Below are positions 17,378-28,300 of a DNA stretch of 64,000 nucleotides, in pieces (the first letter of the stretch is position 1; every line of letters begins with the position of its first letter). Source of the DNA: Thalassovita autumnalis. Lineage in GTDB: Bacteria > Pseudomonadota > Alphaproteobacteria > Rhodobacterales > Rhodobacteraceae. Below the pieces are notes generated by a model, which was not told where the DNA came from, searched no databases, and worked only from the letters and a program-made list of their open reading frames with translations. A program made the translations under genes and the position numbers. The DNA lies in the NCBI RefSeq assembly GCF_001458255.1, contig NZ_CYSB01000039.1, forward strand, positions 143,103 to 207,102. The letters are read 5' to 3'.

Positions 17378-18996
17378 AGCTTCATCCTGATGTATTCCCG
17401 CGCATAACGGCTGAGAACCAGCACCCGCATCTGTTCACCGGTTTCAATCCGGGCAAACCCTGTCAGCCCCGCAAACAGCCGTGCCTGATCCTGCCCCAAC
17501 AGTTCGGCCTTAAGGGTCAGCTCTTCTTCGCCTGTGGTGGGGTCCACGGTCAGGCTGGGGGCGCTGGTCACATCCAGCTGCCACTCCTGCCCGGATATGC
17601 CGCGAAACCAGATCACACCGCTTTGACCGACCTGCAACAGTGGCGCATCAACGCGGGCGATCTTCAGCCGCGCCGCATAGCGGTTTTCGGGCTGAACCAC
17701 AGCGATGTTTTCACCGGTGGGCTGGTAGCCACCCAGGACCTCATGCCCCAGCGCCTGCACCACGCGGGCGTCGAAAGGCGCGCGCAGCCGCAACTGCGCC
17801 AGCCGCTCCTCAAGCTGATCCAGACGTTTGCGGTTCTGCGCGATCTTCTGTTCTGACAGGACATAGGCCCCGTAGTCATTGGCCGAGAGGGCCGATTGTG
17901 CCGAAACCTCTTCAATTGCGATCTGCGCCACCAGATCGGCGCGCTGATCCAGCAGGTTCGGCGCCCGCAGATCGGCAATGGGATCGCCAGCGACCACCTG
18001 ATCGCCCACCCGCACATGCATCTGTTCCAGAAAGGCCTCAAACGGCAGTGCCATCGCCTGGGCTGAGGCTGGCAGGCTGGTTGCGGTTGCGGTCACTTTC
18101 AACGGGGCGGGCAAGGCCAGCCAGACCAGCAGCGCCGCCGTTGTGGTCAGCGCCGCACCGCGCAACGCCAAGGCGCGCATGGGGCGCGGGGTGCGTCCCG
18201 GCAGGGCCGCCGCCAACACCGCCTTTAACGCGGCAAGCTGCGTTTCCGCCTGCGCGGTGGCGCCAAACAGCATGAAAGCATAGCCATGAGTACCAGGGGC
18301 GGGCAGGTCCAGCACCAGATCGCCGCCCCCGAACATGTCGCCCAACAGGGCGGGATCCAGGTTTTCAGCAGTGAAGTCATTGGCAGGGATGCGGCGTTGC
18401 TGCGGTTCATCACCGATCTGGTGTAGGATCACATGGCGCAACTCATCTGCGTAGGGTTCGCCGACCTGATCACTTAAGGTCAGCGCCCGCACCTTGCCAC
18501 GGCGCAGTTCGGCCAAAGCCGCAAACTGGCACAAGCCGGTTTCAATCATCGCATTGGCGATGACCTGCAACACCGCTTTGACCCCGCGTTTGCTGCCCTG
18601 CCCCAGCGCGGTCAGGGCCACCACCGCTGCCGTATCGGGCGCGACCTGACCATCGGCCATAGTGACAGAGGCCTCTGCGCCCTGTTGCCCGGGTTGCGCC
18701 GCACCAGAGGCCGCCAGAACCGCAGCCCCGCGCGCCTGAATGTCCTGCACCAGTGCTGACAGCGCATTCAGCGGTGGCACCGTGTCAAAGACCCAGGCCT
18801 GCCAGCGCGGCAGCGTAGTGGCGACCGGCAGGACAATCGCCAGCCGCTCTGCCAGTTTTCGCATATTGGGTTTATCGGCGCACATGGCGCGCAGATCCTG
18901 GACAGACATCCCCGCAGGCAAGGCACCCTTCAGCACCACCGCATCGGCGTCTGGCGCTGCCTCAAACTGCAGAACCGCGCTTACATCTTCCAGCAT
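17350..18996 (-). CDS. HlyD-family adaptor with a cytoplasmic sensor-like N-terminal domain
   Basis: This is a 548-residue inner-membrane protein. Residues 1 to about 275 precede the membrane helix, should be cytoplasmic, and contain a region (about 145-265) that could be a GAF-like fold. A single helix follows (GAALTTTAALLVWLALPAPL). The periplasmic part has a split lipoyl domain (VRVGDQVVAGDPIADLRAPN ... RAPFDARVVQAL) around an alpha-helical hairpin, then beta-barrel domains ending at MKLWTWFDFQL. Classical T1SS HlyD proteins have only a short cytoplasmic tail, so the 270-residue head is unusual and may sense substrate or recruit a partner. It follows the DUF3467 gene by 13 bases and overlaps the M50 gene. 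Confidence 0.82.
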   Translation of the reverse strand: MLEDVSAVLQFEAAPDADAVVLKGALPAGMSVQDLRAMCADKPNMRKLAERLAIVLPVATTLPRWQAWVFDTVPPLNALSALVQDIQARGAAVLAASGAAQPGQQGAEASVTMADGQVAPDTAAVVALTALGQGSKRGVKAVLQVIANAMIETGLCQFAALAELRRGKVRALTLSDQVGEPYADELRHVILHQIGDEPQQRRIPANDFTAENLDPALLGDMFGGGDLVLDLPAPGTHGYAFMLFGATAQAETQLAALKAVLAAALPGRTPRPMRALALRGAALTTTAALLVWLALPAPLKVTATATSLPASAQAMALPFEAFLEQMHVRVGDQVVAGDPIADLRAPNLLDQRADLVAQIAIEEVSAQSALSANDYGAYVLSEQKIAQNRKRLDQLEERLAQLRLRAPFDARVVQALGHEVLGGYQPTGENIAVVQPENRYAARLKIARVDAPLLQVGQSGVIWFRGISGQEWQLDVTSAPSLTVDPTTGEEELTLKAELLGQDQARLFAGLTGFARIETGEQMRVLVLSRYAREYIRMKLWTWFDFQL

Positions 18997-19009
18997 CGCA
19001 ACCGCTCAA

Positions 19010-19309
19010 TCAGGTTTCGATTTCACCAAACTGGTTTTCATAGGCTTTGATCGATTGGGTCAGGATCACCGCCAGACGTTTGGCCGCAAAGGGGCTCATC
19101 ACGATGCGATTGGCCAGTTTCACATCCACCTCTGCGGTTTCCTCACGGCTGCCGCGCCAATGCTGGTGGGTGCCAAACAGCAAGAAGAACTCTTCGCGGT
19201 TGGCCGTTGCCGTACCAACATTGGCGTAGGCGCTGACCATTTCGCTGTCATCCCAGTTGATGGTCGTGCCGTTCAGGGCGGTCGGGGCGCCGGTTACTTT
19301 TTCCGTCAT
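19010..19309 (-). CDS. DUF3467 protein
   Basis: This 99-residue soluble protein matches the DUF3467 pattern: AYANVGTATANREEFFLLFG, then VKLANRIVMSPFAAKRLAVIL, then IKAYENQFGEI at the end. The family has no established function. It lies 50 bases after the giant gene and 13 bases before the HlyD-like gene, so it belongs to the operon and is a candidate chaperone or cytoplasmic factor. The ATG at 19309 is preferred; an upstream in-frame start at 19363 would overlap the end of the giant gene. Confidence 0.85.
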   Translation of the reverse strand: MTEKVTGAPTALNGTTINWDDSEMVSAYANVGTATANREEFFLLFGTHQHWRGSREETAEVDVKLANRIVMSPFAAKRLAVILTQSIKAYENQFGEIET

Positions 19310-19359
19310 GTTATCCGTCTCACATCTACGTTGTTGTTCAGCCAAGTCACGCGGCCAGT

Positions 19360-22300
19360 TCACTCAGCCGCAAGGGCCAGTTTTTCCATCTGTGTAACCG
19401 CATCACGGTCAGTGACAACCCTGCTGAGGAGATAATCCACCACCTCACCGATCAGCGCTTCGAACTCCACCGCGCCCATGCGCGACAGGGACCCAAGATC
19501 GTTGATCGCGCTTTCAATCAGCGCCCCGCGTACCAGATCCAGATCTGCCCCGGCGGCAATTGCATTGGCCAGCGCATCGGTGACCGCGGCGCTTTCCAGA
19601 TAGGCCAGCACATGGGCCACGATCTGACCGCGTTGCAGCGGCCGCGCCTCAGCCTGATAGCCCTCAGGCACTTCGATCTCAGTCTCTTCGGCCACAACGT
19701 CATCCTCGACCTCTTCGGGTGAGGTGAACTTCAGCGGCACACCGATGGAATCCTCTTCCTGCGCGGCAGAGACCACATCGGTGGCGCCCAGACCCGCATA
19801 GTTTGAGGTGTAAAGCGCCCGGTGCGGGGTGTCGCCGACAAAGCCATCAATGCCCCAAGTGGCGCGGAACAGGCCCGCGTAACCATCGGACTGCAGCAGA
19901 TCCTCAGCCGTGTCGCCGTAGAACAGATCCGGGCCCAGACCGCCCACCATGATGTCAAAGCCGCTGCCGCCGCTCATCTCATCATATCCGCCATCAAGGA
20001 AGGCAAAGTTGGTGTCGATGGTGATCACCTCATCCAGCAGACCTTCGGTGTTGAACGACCAGCTGCGGACGTAGATCACGGTTTCCCCGATCAGGAAATC
20101 CTGACCGGCCTCACCATAGATGATGTCATCGCCGAAACCGCCCATGATGAAGTCATCACCATCAGAGCCATAAAGCGTGTCGTCAAAACCCAGATCTTCG
20201 CGGATGCCAACCATGCGGCTCATCCGGTCCCAGGCAGACTGACCCGGCAGCACGTTTTGGTAGCTGTCAAAGTGCAGGGTGACCAGATCCCCGACCAACA
20301 GGTCATCATCCAGACCGCCGGTGATGCTGTCGTTGCCGAACTGACCGATGATGATGTTGTCGCCCGCGCCACCAAGCGCGGTCAGTTCATCATCACCGCC
20401 ACGGTCCTGATTGGTCAGCACCAGTGTTTCCACATCAGTTTCATTGCGGAAGGTCACGGTGCCATCGTCGCCCAGAACCACATCTTCACCCGCTTGGGCC
20501 AGAACGGTGTCATTGCCCTGTGCGGCCATCACGATGTCATTGTCTGCACCGGCATCGATCCAATCATCGCCACCGGTCTGCATCACCTCAACCGTTGCCT
20601 GACCCAGCCCGGACATATGGGCAGAGGTCCAGTTGCCATCATCGCCAAGGATCAGATCGTCACCCGCGCCCGAGGAAATCCGATCCGCACCCGCACCGCC
20701 AAGGATCACATCAACCCCATCCAGCGCGGTGATGGTGTCATTGTCCCCCGTGCCCACGGTCTGTGTCACAGCCGTGCGCGTTGCCGCGCCGGCAAGGCCG
20801 GCGTCTTGGGTGATGATCCCCATGTCACCAATCACAGTGTTATCGCCATGGCCCGCCTGAATGCTGTCAGCCCCCAAGGCCCCGATGATCACATCAAGAC
20901 CTGCACCTGTGGTGATCGTGTCCGCACCATCCAAACCATGGGTCGCGAACACCTGACTGATGCCGCTGGTGTTGACCAGGATCTCACCATTGTCGCCAAG
21001 GATCAGGTTGTCCCCGTCACCCGCCGCCAGAGTGTCATCGCCGACGCCCAGAACGATGGTGTCCTGACCCGCACCTGAGGTCAGGCTGTCATTGCCGCCC
21101 AGCTCAGGGCTGGAGGTAGCGACCCGGGTCTGCACCGGTGTCACGGCAATCACGCCGTTATCACCCAGACCAATATTGTTGCCCTCCCCCAGATCGGCCA
21201 CATCCGCGCCGTCGCCCAGCGCCATCATGTCATTGCCGCCCAGCGCGGTGATGGTGTCGTTGCCACCCAGCGCCGGGCTCTGCGTGGTCAGGGTGGTGCT
21301 GGTGCCGGCGACACGGATCACACCGTTGTCGCCCATCACCAGGTTGTCACCCGCGCCCAAGTGCGCCCAATCGGCACCCTCGCCGAGGTTCACCCAGTCA
21401 CTGCCAGTGCCGGAGGTCACGCTGTCCGCGCCGCCGGTGGCATCGTCGGTGCTGGTCAGCGTGGTTTCTGCCGCCGTCACATCAATCACACCGTTGTCGC
21501 CAAGGATCAGGTTGTCACCATCACCCGCCGCCAGAGTGTCATCGCCGGAGCCAAGGACCATCACGTCCAGCCCGGCGCCGGAGGTCAGGCTGTCATTGCC
21601 GCCCTCCGCGGCGGTGTTGCTTTCCACCCGCGTCTGCACCGGTGTCACGGCAATCACGCCGTTATCACCCAGACCGATATTGTTGCCCTCACCCAGATCG
21701 GCCACATCCGCGCCGTCGCCCAGCGCCATCATGTCATTGCCGCCCAGCGCGGTGATGGTGTCGTTGCCACCCAGCGCCGGGCTCTGTGTGGTCAGGGTGG
21801 TGCTGGTGCCCGCGACACGGATCACACCGTTGTCGCCCATCACCAGGTTGTCACCCGCGCCCAAGTGCGCCCAATCGGCACCCTCGCCGAGGTTCACCCA
21901 GTCATTGCCAGTGCCCGAGGTCACGCTATCCGCGCCGCCGGTGGCATCGTCGGTGCTGGTCAGCGTGGTTTCTGCCGCCGTCACATCAATCACACCGTTG
22001 TCGCCAAGGATCAGGTTGTCACCATCACCCGCCGCCAGAGTGTCATCGCCGGAGCCCAGCAGCACCCAATCGTTGCCGTCACTGGTGGTCACATCATCAT
22101 TGCCCCCAGCGGTGATCCCGTCAGAGCTGAGGCGCAGATCGCCGGTGCTGCGGGTCAGGCTCAACGTGCCAACGTCGCCCAGCACCGCGGCGGTGCCCAG
22201 ACCAAAGCGCGCCTCATCATCGCCCAGACCCAATGCTGCAATGTGATCCCCTGCGCCAATGGTCAGGCTATCATTGCCACCGGCCTGGCTGGCATCCAAC

Positions 22301-25300
22301 TGCAGGAACCGCTCTGCCGCGTTGTTGCGTAGGGTGCCGGAATCGGCCAGCACTTCAAAATCACCATTGCCTGCAATCAGCGTATCTGCGCCCTCACCCA
22401 GCATCAGCTGCATGTCGCCATTGCCAACCGTGACGTGATCATCCCCGCTGCCCGGGGTGACATCCGCAACCAGGGAAACCGACAGATCAGCGCTGCGGCT
22501 GTCATGGGTCAGCGTGCCGCTGTCACTCATCACCGCGGAGGTGCCGTTGCCCGCGCTGATCGTGTCATTGCCATCGCCAGCAACAATCAACGCCGTGCCA
22601 TTGGCTGCAGTGATCCGGTCACCATTGCCGGCGGTCACGCTGGCGGTGCTGGTCATCACCACCTCACGGCCGGTGTAGCTGCTGTTGTCATCAATGCGGA
22701 TCGAGCCGTCATCACCCATGACGTAAGTGGTGCCATCGGCCAGGGTCGCCACGTCCGCGCCGCCGCCAAGGATCGCCGCCACATCACCGCCCGTGGTGGT
22801 CAGTTGGTCCGCGCCGTCACCGCTGTGGGCCGCGCTGATCATATCGGACACCATGGCCCGGATCAGGTTCTTGGCCCTTGCGTCGGCGGCCTCCTCATCG
22901 CTGGTGGGGGTGCTGCCCAGCGGCACATAGCTGCGCAGGGCGTTCACCCCGACAGAGGTCATGTTGATGGTGCCGCTGTCGCTCAGCACGGCCAGACCCG
23001 CGGCCTGCGCCGCGATCATATCATTGCCGCCACCCGCGATCACCACATCCATCAGATCCTCCAGCGCGGGGCTGGTGTATTCAGACGGTGTATCCACACC
23101 CAGAACGATGGTGTCATTGCCATCATGCGCCGAACCGGTGCCCGTCATCGACGGCCCCGTCAGATCGATCTGTCCCAGATCGCCCAGCACGAAATCCGCA
23201 CCCAGGCCTGCATAGATCTCATCGGCCCCTTCGCCGCCAAGGATCATGTCATTGCCGCGCCCGGCCCGGATCACATCGTCGCCACCACTGGCGCTGGCGA
23301 TGCCGCGGATCAGCGTCGGCACCTCAAGGATGCGCGACCCGGCAATTTCACCAAAGTCACCCAGGAAGATGTTGTTGCCTTCGTAATCCTCCAGCACCTC
23401 AGGCAGGCCCACATCAGACAGGCCGCCGATCAGGATGTCGTTGCCCTGTTCGCCTTTCAGCACATCGGTGCCGCCATTGCTGCTGGTGTCAAAGGTTGTG
23501 GTGGCGTGTTTCGCCACCATACTGGCCGAGAAGGTCACCGTGCCGAAATCACCCAGCAGGATGTCATTGCCAATCCCGCCCGAGATGCTGTCGCGGTCGC
23601 CGCCGCCGATCAGCACATCGGCACCATCGCCACCGCGCACGGTGTCATTGCCATCAGCAATGTCTTCGCTGGCCACAACAAGGCCAGAGGTTCGCTGCAC
23701 GCTCAGATCAATATCGCTTAGCGCCAATGCACTGCCGGAACTGTCGGACATGTCGAAAAGGCCGCCATTGATCAGGTCGTTTTCCAGACCACCAGCCAGC
23801 ACATCCGCACCAGCGCCGCCTTCCAGAATGTCCTGACCCAGCTGACCAAACAGCTGGTCTGCCCCGGACCCGCCTATCAGGATGTCGCCTTTGTCTTTCA
23901 GCGCCATGGCTTTGATCGCCTCAGACGCGGTCAGCCCGTCTTCGCCTGCGGCTTTGCCCCAGCCCCAGACCTCGGTCCGGGCGCCGTCGACCTTGATCAG
24001 ATCCGCACCGGCGCCGCCTTCGATGTAAACATCCGACCCACCGATGGAGATCACATCCTCCCCAGCGCCAGAGAAGACATGCACATTGCCCGTACCCGTC
24101 AGAACGCCGGTGATCTGGTCATCCCCAGCACCGGTCAGGATCACGTGGTTGCCGTTGCCCACGGTGACGGTTTCAACGTCTTTCGCCGCCTTCAGCTGGG
24201 TGTCCGCGGTATAGACCGACAACAGGCTATGCAGATTCAGTTTGCCGCCGTTGTAGTCATAATTGGCTGCAGCGCTGGGGTTGGGATTGCCGCTGGCATC
24301 AATGCCCAGCAGCGCCAGCAGCTTCGCCTCAGTGACGCCACCGCTGGAAAATTCGCTGAGGAACAGATCCCGCATCCCGAAATCATCATCGCCAAAGTAG
24401 ATCACATTGCCGCTTGGGATATTGACGGTGTCTGCACCCCCTTCACCGAAAATCACATAGGTCCCGGTTGCCCCGGCGGGTGCGGTGATCCGGTCAATGC
24501 CGTCCCCGGCAAAGACCACATGCACACCAGACGGCGGCAGGGTGATCTGATCCGCACCGGTGCCCGTGTAGGTCACGGTTGGGATGCCGTTGTTGACGCC
24601 ACTCAGATCGACGGTGTTGTTACCATTGCCGGCCGGCACGATGATGGCCCCGGCGGTTTGATCAAAGCTGCCTTGGATCGTCTGGCCACCGCTGTTAAGC
24701 GTCACCTGGAAAGGTGAATTGGGCCCATCCACAACAATCCGGTCATCGCCGTCGCCTTCGATGGTCGACATGCTGCCACCGGCACGCGCGCCCACATTCA
24801 TGATCGCGGTGTTGCCCGTGTCGCCCAGATCAGTTGCCAGCTGCGCCGACGGCTTAAGCCCGCCAAAATCAATTGAATCGCCAAAGTTAAAGACGGTGGT
24901 CGACCATTTCAGATCCGGCAGCGGCCAGGGCAGGCTGATCCCGGCCCAGACGCTCAGCTTGAACTTGTAGCTGGCGCTGCCGCGGAACAGATAGCCAAGC
25001 GTATCACCGGGTGAATCAGCTGCAGCCTCAACCAGTGCGATCAGTTCGGGGATGCGCAATTTGCCGTCATCATTGGGATCGTTGAAGCTCAACTGCACCC
25101 CGACGTGGAAGTTGGAACTCAACCCGGCAAGCCCTGCATTCAGACGCACCGAAGCGCCCAGATAGGCATCCACCAAGGAGCCCGGTGCGGCGTCGATAAA
25201 GACCCCATCCAGCAGACGCTCAGGGTCATAGGAATTCACGAAGTTCACAATGCCCGACATGTCATAGCCGACTTCGAACTTGGCGATGAAACGTGCCTCA

Positions 25301-28300
25301 AAGGTCGCCTTGAAGGCGCTTTGGACAATTTTCCTGACCCAACCAGGCATACCAAATTCGCTCAGCAGCTTGTCAGCCACGTCGATCACACCGGTGTTCA
25401 CGTTAAACAACGTGAACTTGGCACGGACCAGATCCACTTCATCAAAGTTGCCCAACAGAATGTTGAGCGCCGAGAAGGGATCGGTCAGCAGCGGCAGCTC
25501 AGCCGAGAGGCCTTTGTTGGGATCGCCGAAGACACCAAAGCCACCACCTTGGGTCGCGGAGTCAGCGTTCGACCGCGAGATGTTGGACTGATCCATGCTG
25601 GACATGGTGGTTTCACCACTTTCGATGTCATCCGCATTGCCGGTGAAGTCATAGTCACCAAAGATCACCATTCCGCCCGTACGGTTCAGCGTCACCAGCA
25701 TCTGAGTGACCTGATTGCCGACGGTGATCACTGTGTCCGCCATCGCGATGATCGGGAACACATTGCCCAGAATATCCACCAGGAAGCTGACGGGGGGCGA
25801 CGACAGGAACTTGAAGAAATCGGCCAGCGGCTCAATGAAGCCCATGACCGGATCAAGGATCGGCGCGAGCAACGCATCATAAAGAACATTGGCGTCCAGA
25901 CGGACCTGATTGAACATCAGCTTGTCGATGTTCAAACCATCAGCAACGCTGTAGCCGCCTTCAAAGATCAGCTCGGTCATCACGCTTGGGATGACCTGCG
26001 CGCCACCAAATTCGATCGGCTCCCCGGTTTCCGGGTTCAGCACGTTGGCTTCCAGACCGATCTGGATGTCAAAGCCGGCAACGAAGTCAAAACTGATCAG
26101 GTTGCTGGTATCCAGCTGCGCCAGATAGACCACCTTTTCCCAGTGCATCCGGTTGCCCAGACCATCGCGCACATCCACGCCACTGAAATCACGATAGGCG
26201 CTGTCCGCAGTGACACCGCCGGTGCCGTCTGGCTGATCATCGGGGTTCAGGATCTGCAGGCCAGTATCACCATATAGATCAGCACCCAGGCTGGCGGTCA
26301 GCTGCGCCGTGCCACTTTGGCCGCTGGCGCTGGCCCGTTCCGTCACGGTGCCATTGGTGACGGTCACCGCCTCAGCATTCACACCCAGAATGCCAAACAA
26401 GCTCATCGAGCCCTCAAAGCTGCCTGCATCGACGGTGAAGTCGATGCTGACCTCATTCTCATCGGTGTCATTTAGCAGGAAGAAGCCCTTGCCATCGTAA
26501 CCAAAGCCGATGTTGACGATGTAATCCAGCGTCATCCGCACCTTGGAACCATCTTCAACCGCAAGATCAAAGCCCGGCACGCCAAGGTCAAAATCAATCG
26601 CCACCTCTTCGTCAAAGATGATCGCGTTGAAGTTCAGCGCCACGTAGAGGTAGCTGTCCTTAGTCGCGCCGTCGGTGTTCAGATAGGCCTGCAGATACTG
26701 CGTGCCCGAGGTGCCCAACAGATCGTTCAGAGCGTCGTTCACCACGCCGGTCAGGAAATCGACCGTGGTGGGGTAGCTGCCATCGGGCAGTGGGGTTTCC
26801 GCCCAGGCCAGGGCCTTTTGCACTACGTTCAGGCGGAATTCGTCAAAGAAGGTCACGCCCGCGCCAATCGCATCGCCGACCACCGGCAGATTGATCCCGC
26901 TGAGGTAATCATCAAAGATCTGCTGCATCTGGTTCAGCAGCATATCAAGGCCACCCAGCACCAGCTTGGGATCGTTCAGGATCGCCAGAACGTTCAGGTT
27001 CTCCAAGAACTCTGACAGATCGGGCATCTCAAACTTGATTTCACCCAGACCGTCGCCAACCGCCAGCGCCACGCCGTTGTAAATGTCCATCAGCGCCCCT
27101 TCGAGCGAAGTGGACCAATTGGCTGAGGTCAGGTTGGCCAGCACAAAATCATCCGGCGTGACCAGCAGATCCGCCTTCCAGCTCAACCCATCAGTGGTGG
27201 GATCAAACAGACCCAACGTGTCGCTCATCGGCAGGAAGACATCGATCGCCATCGCCGCGTCCAGATCAAACAGATCGGCATAGCCCACGGCAGGATCATT
27301 TGAGATTTCAAACACATGGCTCAGATCATATTGATCCGCGTGTTCATCCCCGTCGATGTCATTGATGCCCAGTCTCAGGAACGCGGGCGACCCTGCATCG
27401 TCGCCGGCGGTGATCAGCGCATGGCCGTTTTCAACCATCACCTCAATCGGGCCCAAGCCCAGCTTCAGCTCCAGCCCGTCATTTACGCCCGCGGTGAAGC
27501 TGGCAATGATCCCGGTGTTGACCGTGTCCAGATAGACGCGCGGCGCACCAACAGTGACACCGTCATAGATCACCTCAGATGTCATATCGCCTGCGCTGAA
27601 ATCACTGTTCCCGGCAAAGCCCAAGGCCCGCGCCACGTTGGAACCGCCAAGGCTTTCGACCTTGAAGCCGATGTCTTGGGACTTATCGTCGCCGCTGACC
27701 GTGAAGGTGATTGCCTCATAGCCCAACGCCTGCGGATAATCAGTTGCCCGCAGTTTCAGCGCGCCGCCATCGTCCACCAGATCAAACAGGTTAGACAGCT
27801 GCACCGCCGGGATCGGCAGGGCGGAGGCGCTTAGCACATTGCGCGCCAGATAGGTGTTCTGCAGCGCCACATTGGCCGCCGCGATGAACCCCGCACGGGT
27901 CCGGTCCGCCTCGGCCGGGATGGTCACCTCCACCGGGGTTCCGTTTACCGAAACGGTGAAAATCAATTCATCCGCAAAGGCGGCGAAGCCGGCATCCAGC
28001 GCCACGGTCAGGGCACCGCCGTCATCAGTTCCTGTCACTTCGCCGGCACCGAAGAGTGCGGTCACATCAGTGTCGTCGATGATGGTGTTGTTGCTGTCAG
28101 ACAGGGTGATCTGACCGCTGGCTTCATCATAGGTAAAGCTGACCGTTGCGCCAAACTCGGCCTTCACCGCGGCGTCAATCGCCGCAACCACATCGCCCAA
28201 TGTGGTCAACCCTTCCAGATTGACCTCCACCCGTTTTTGTTCGCCGGTGTCATTGTCGATCCAAGTCAGACGCAGATCATTGCCGCCGCCCGGCGCAAGA

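Noticed and set aside
21092..22246. Long open frame on the plus strand opposite the giant gene, with a repeated proline/serine-rich product
   Set aside because: Its repeats mirror the tandem repeat of the minus-strand gene; codon use and composition fit an antisense shadow, and there is no ribosome site or domain.
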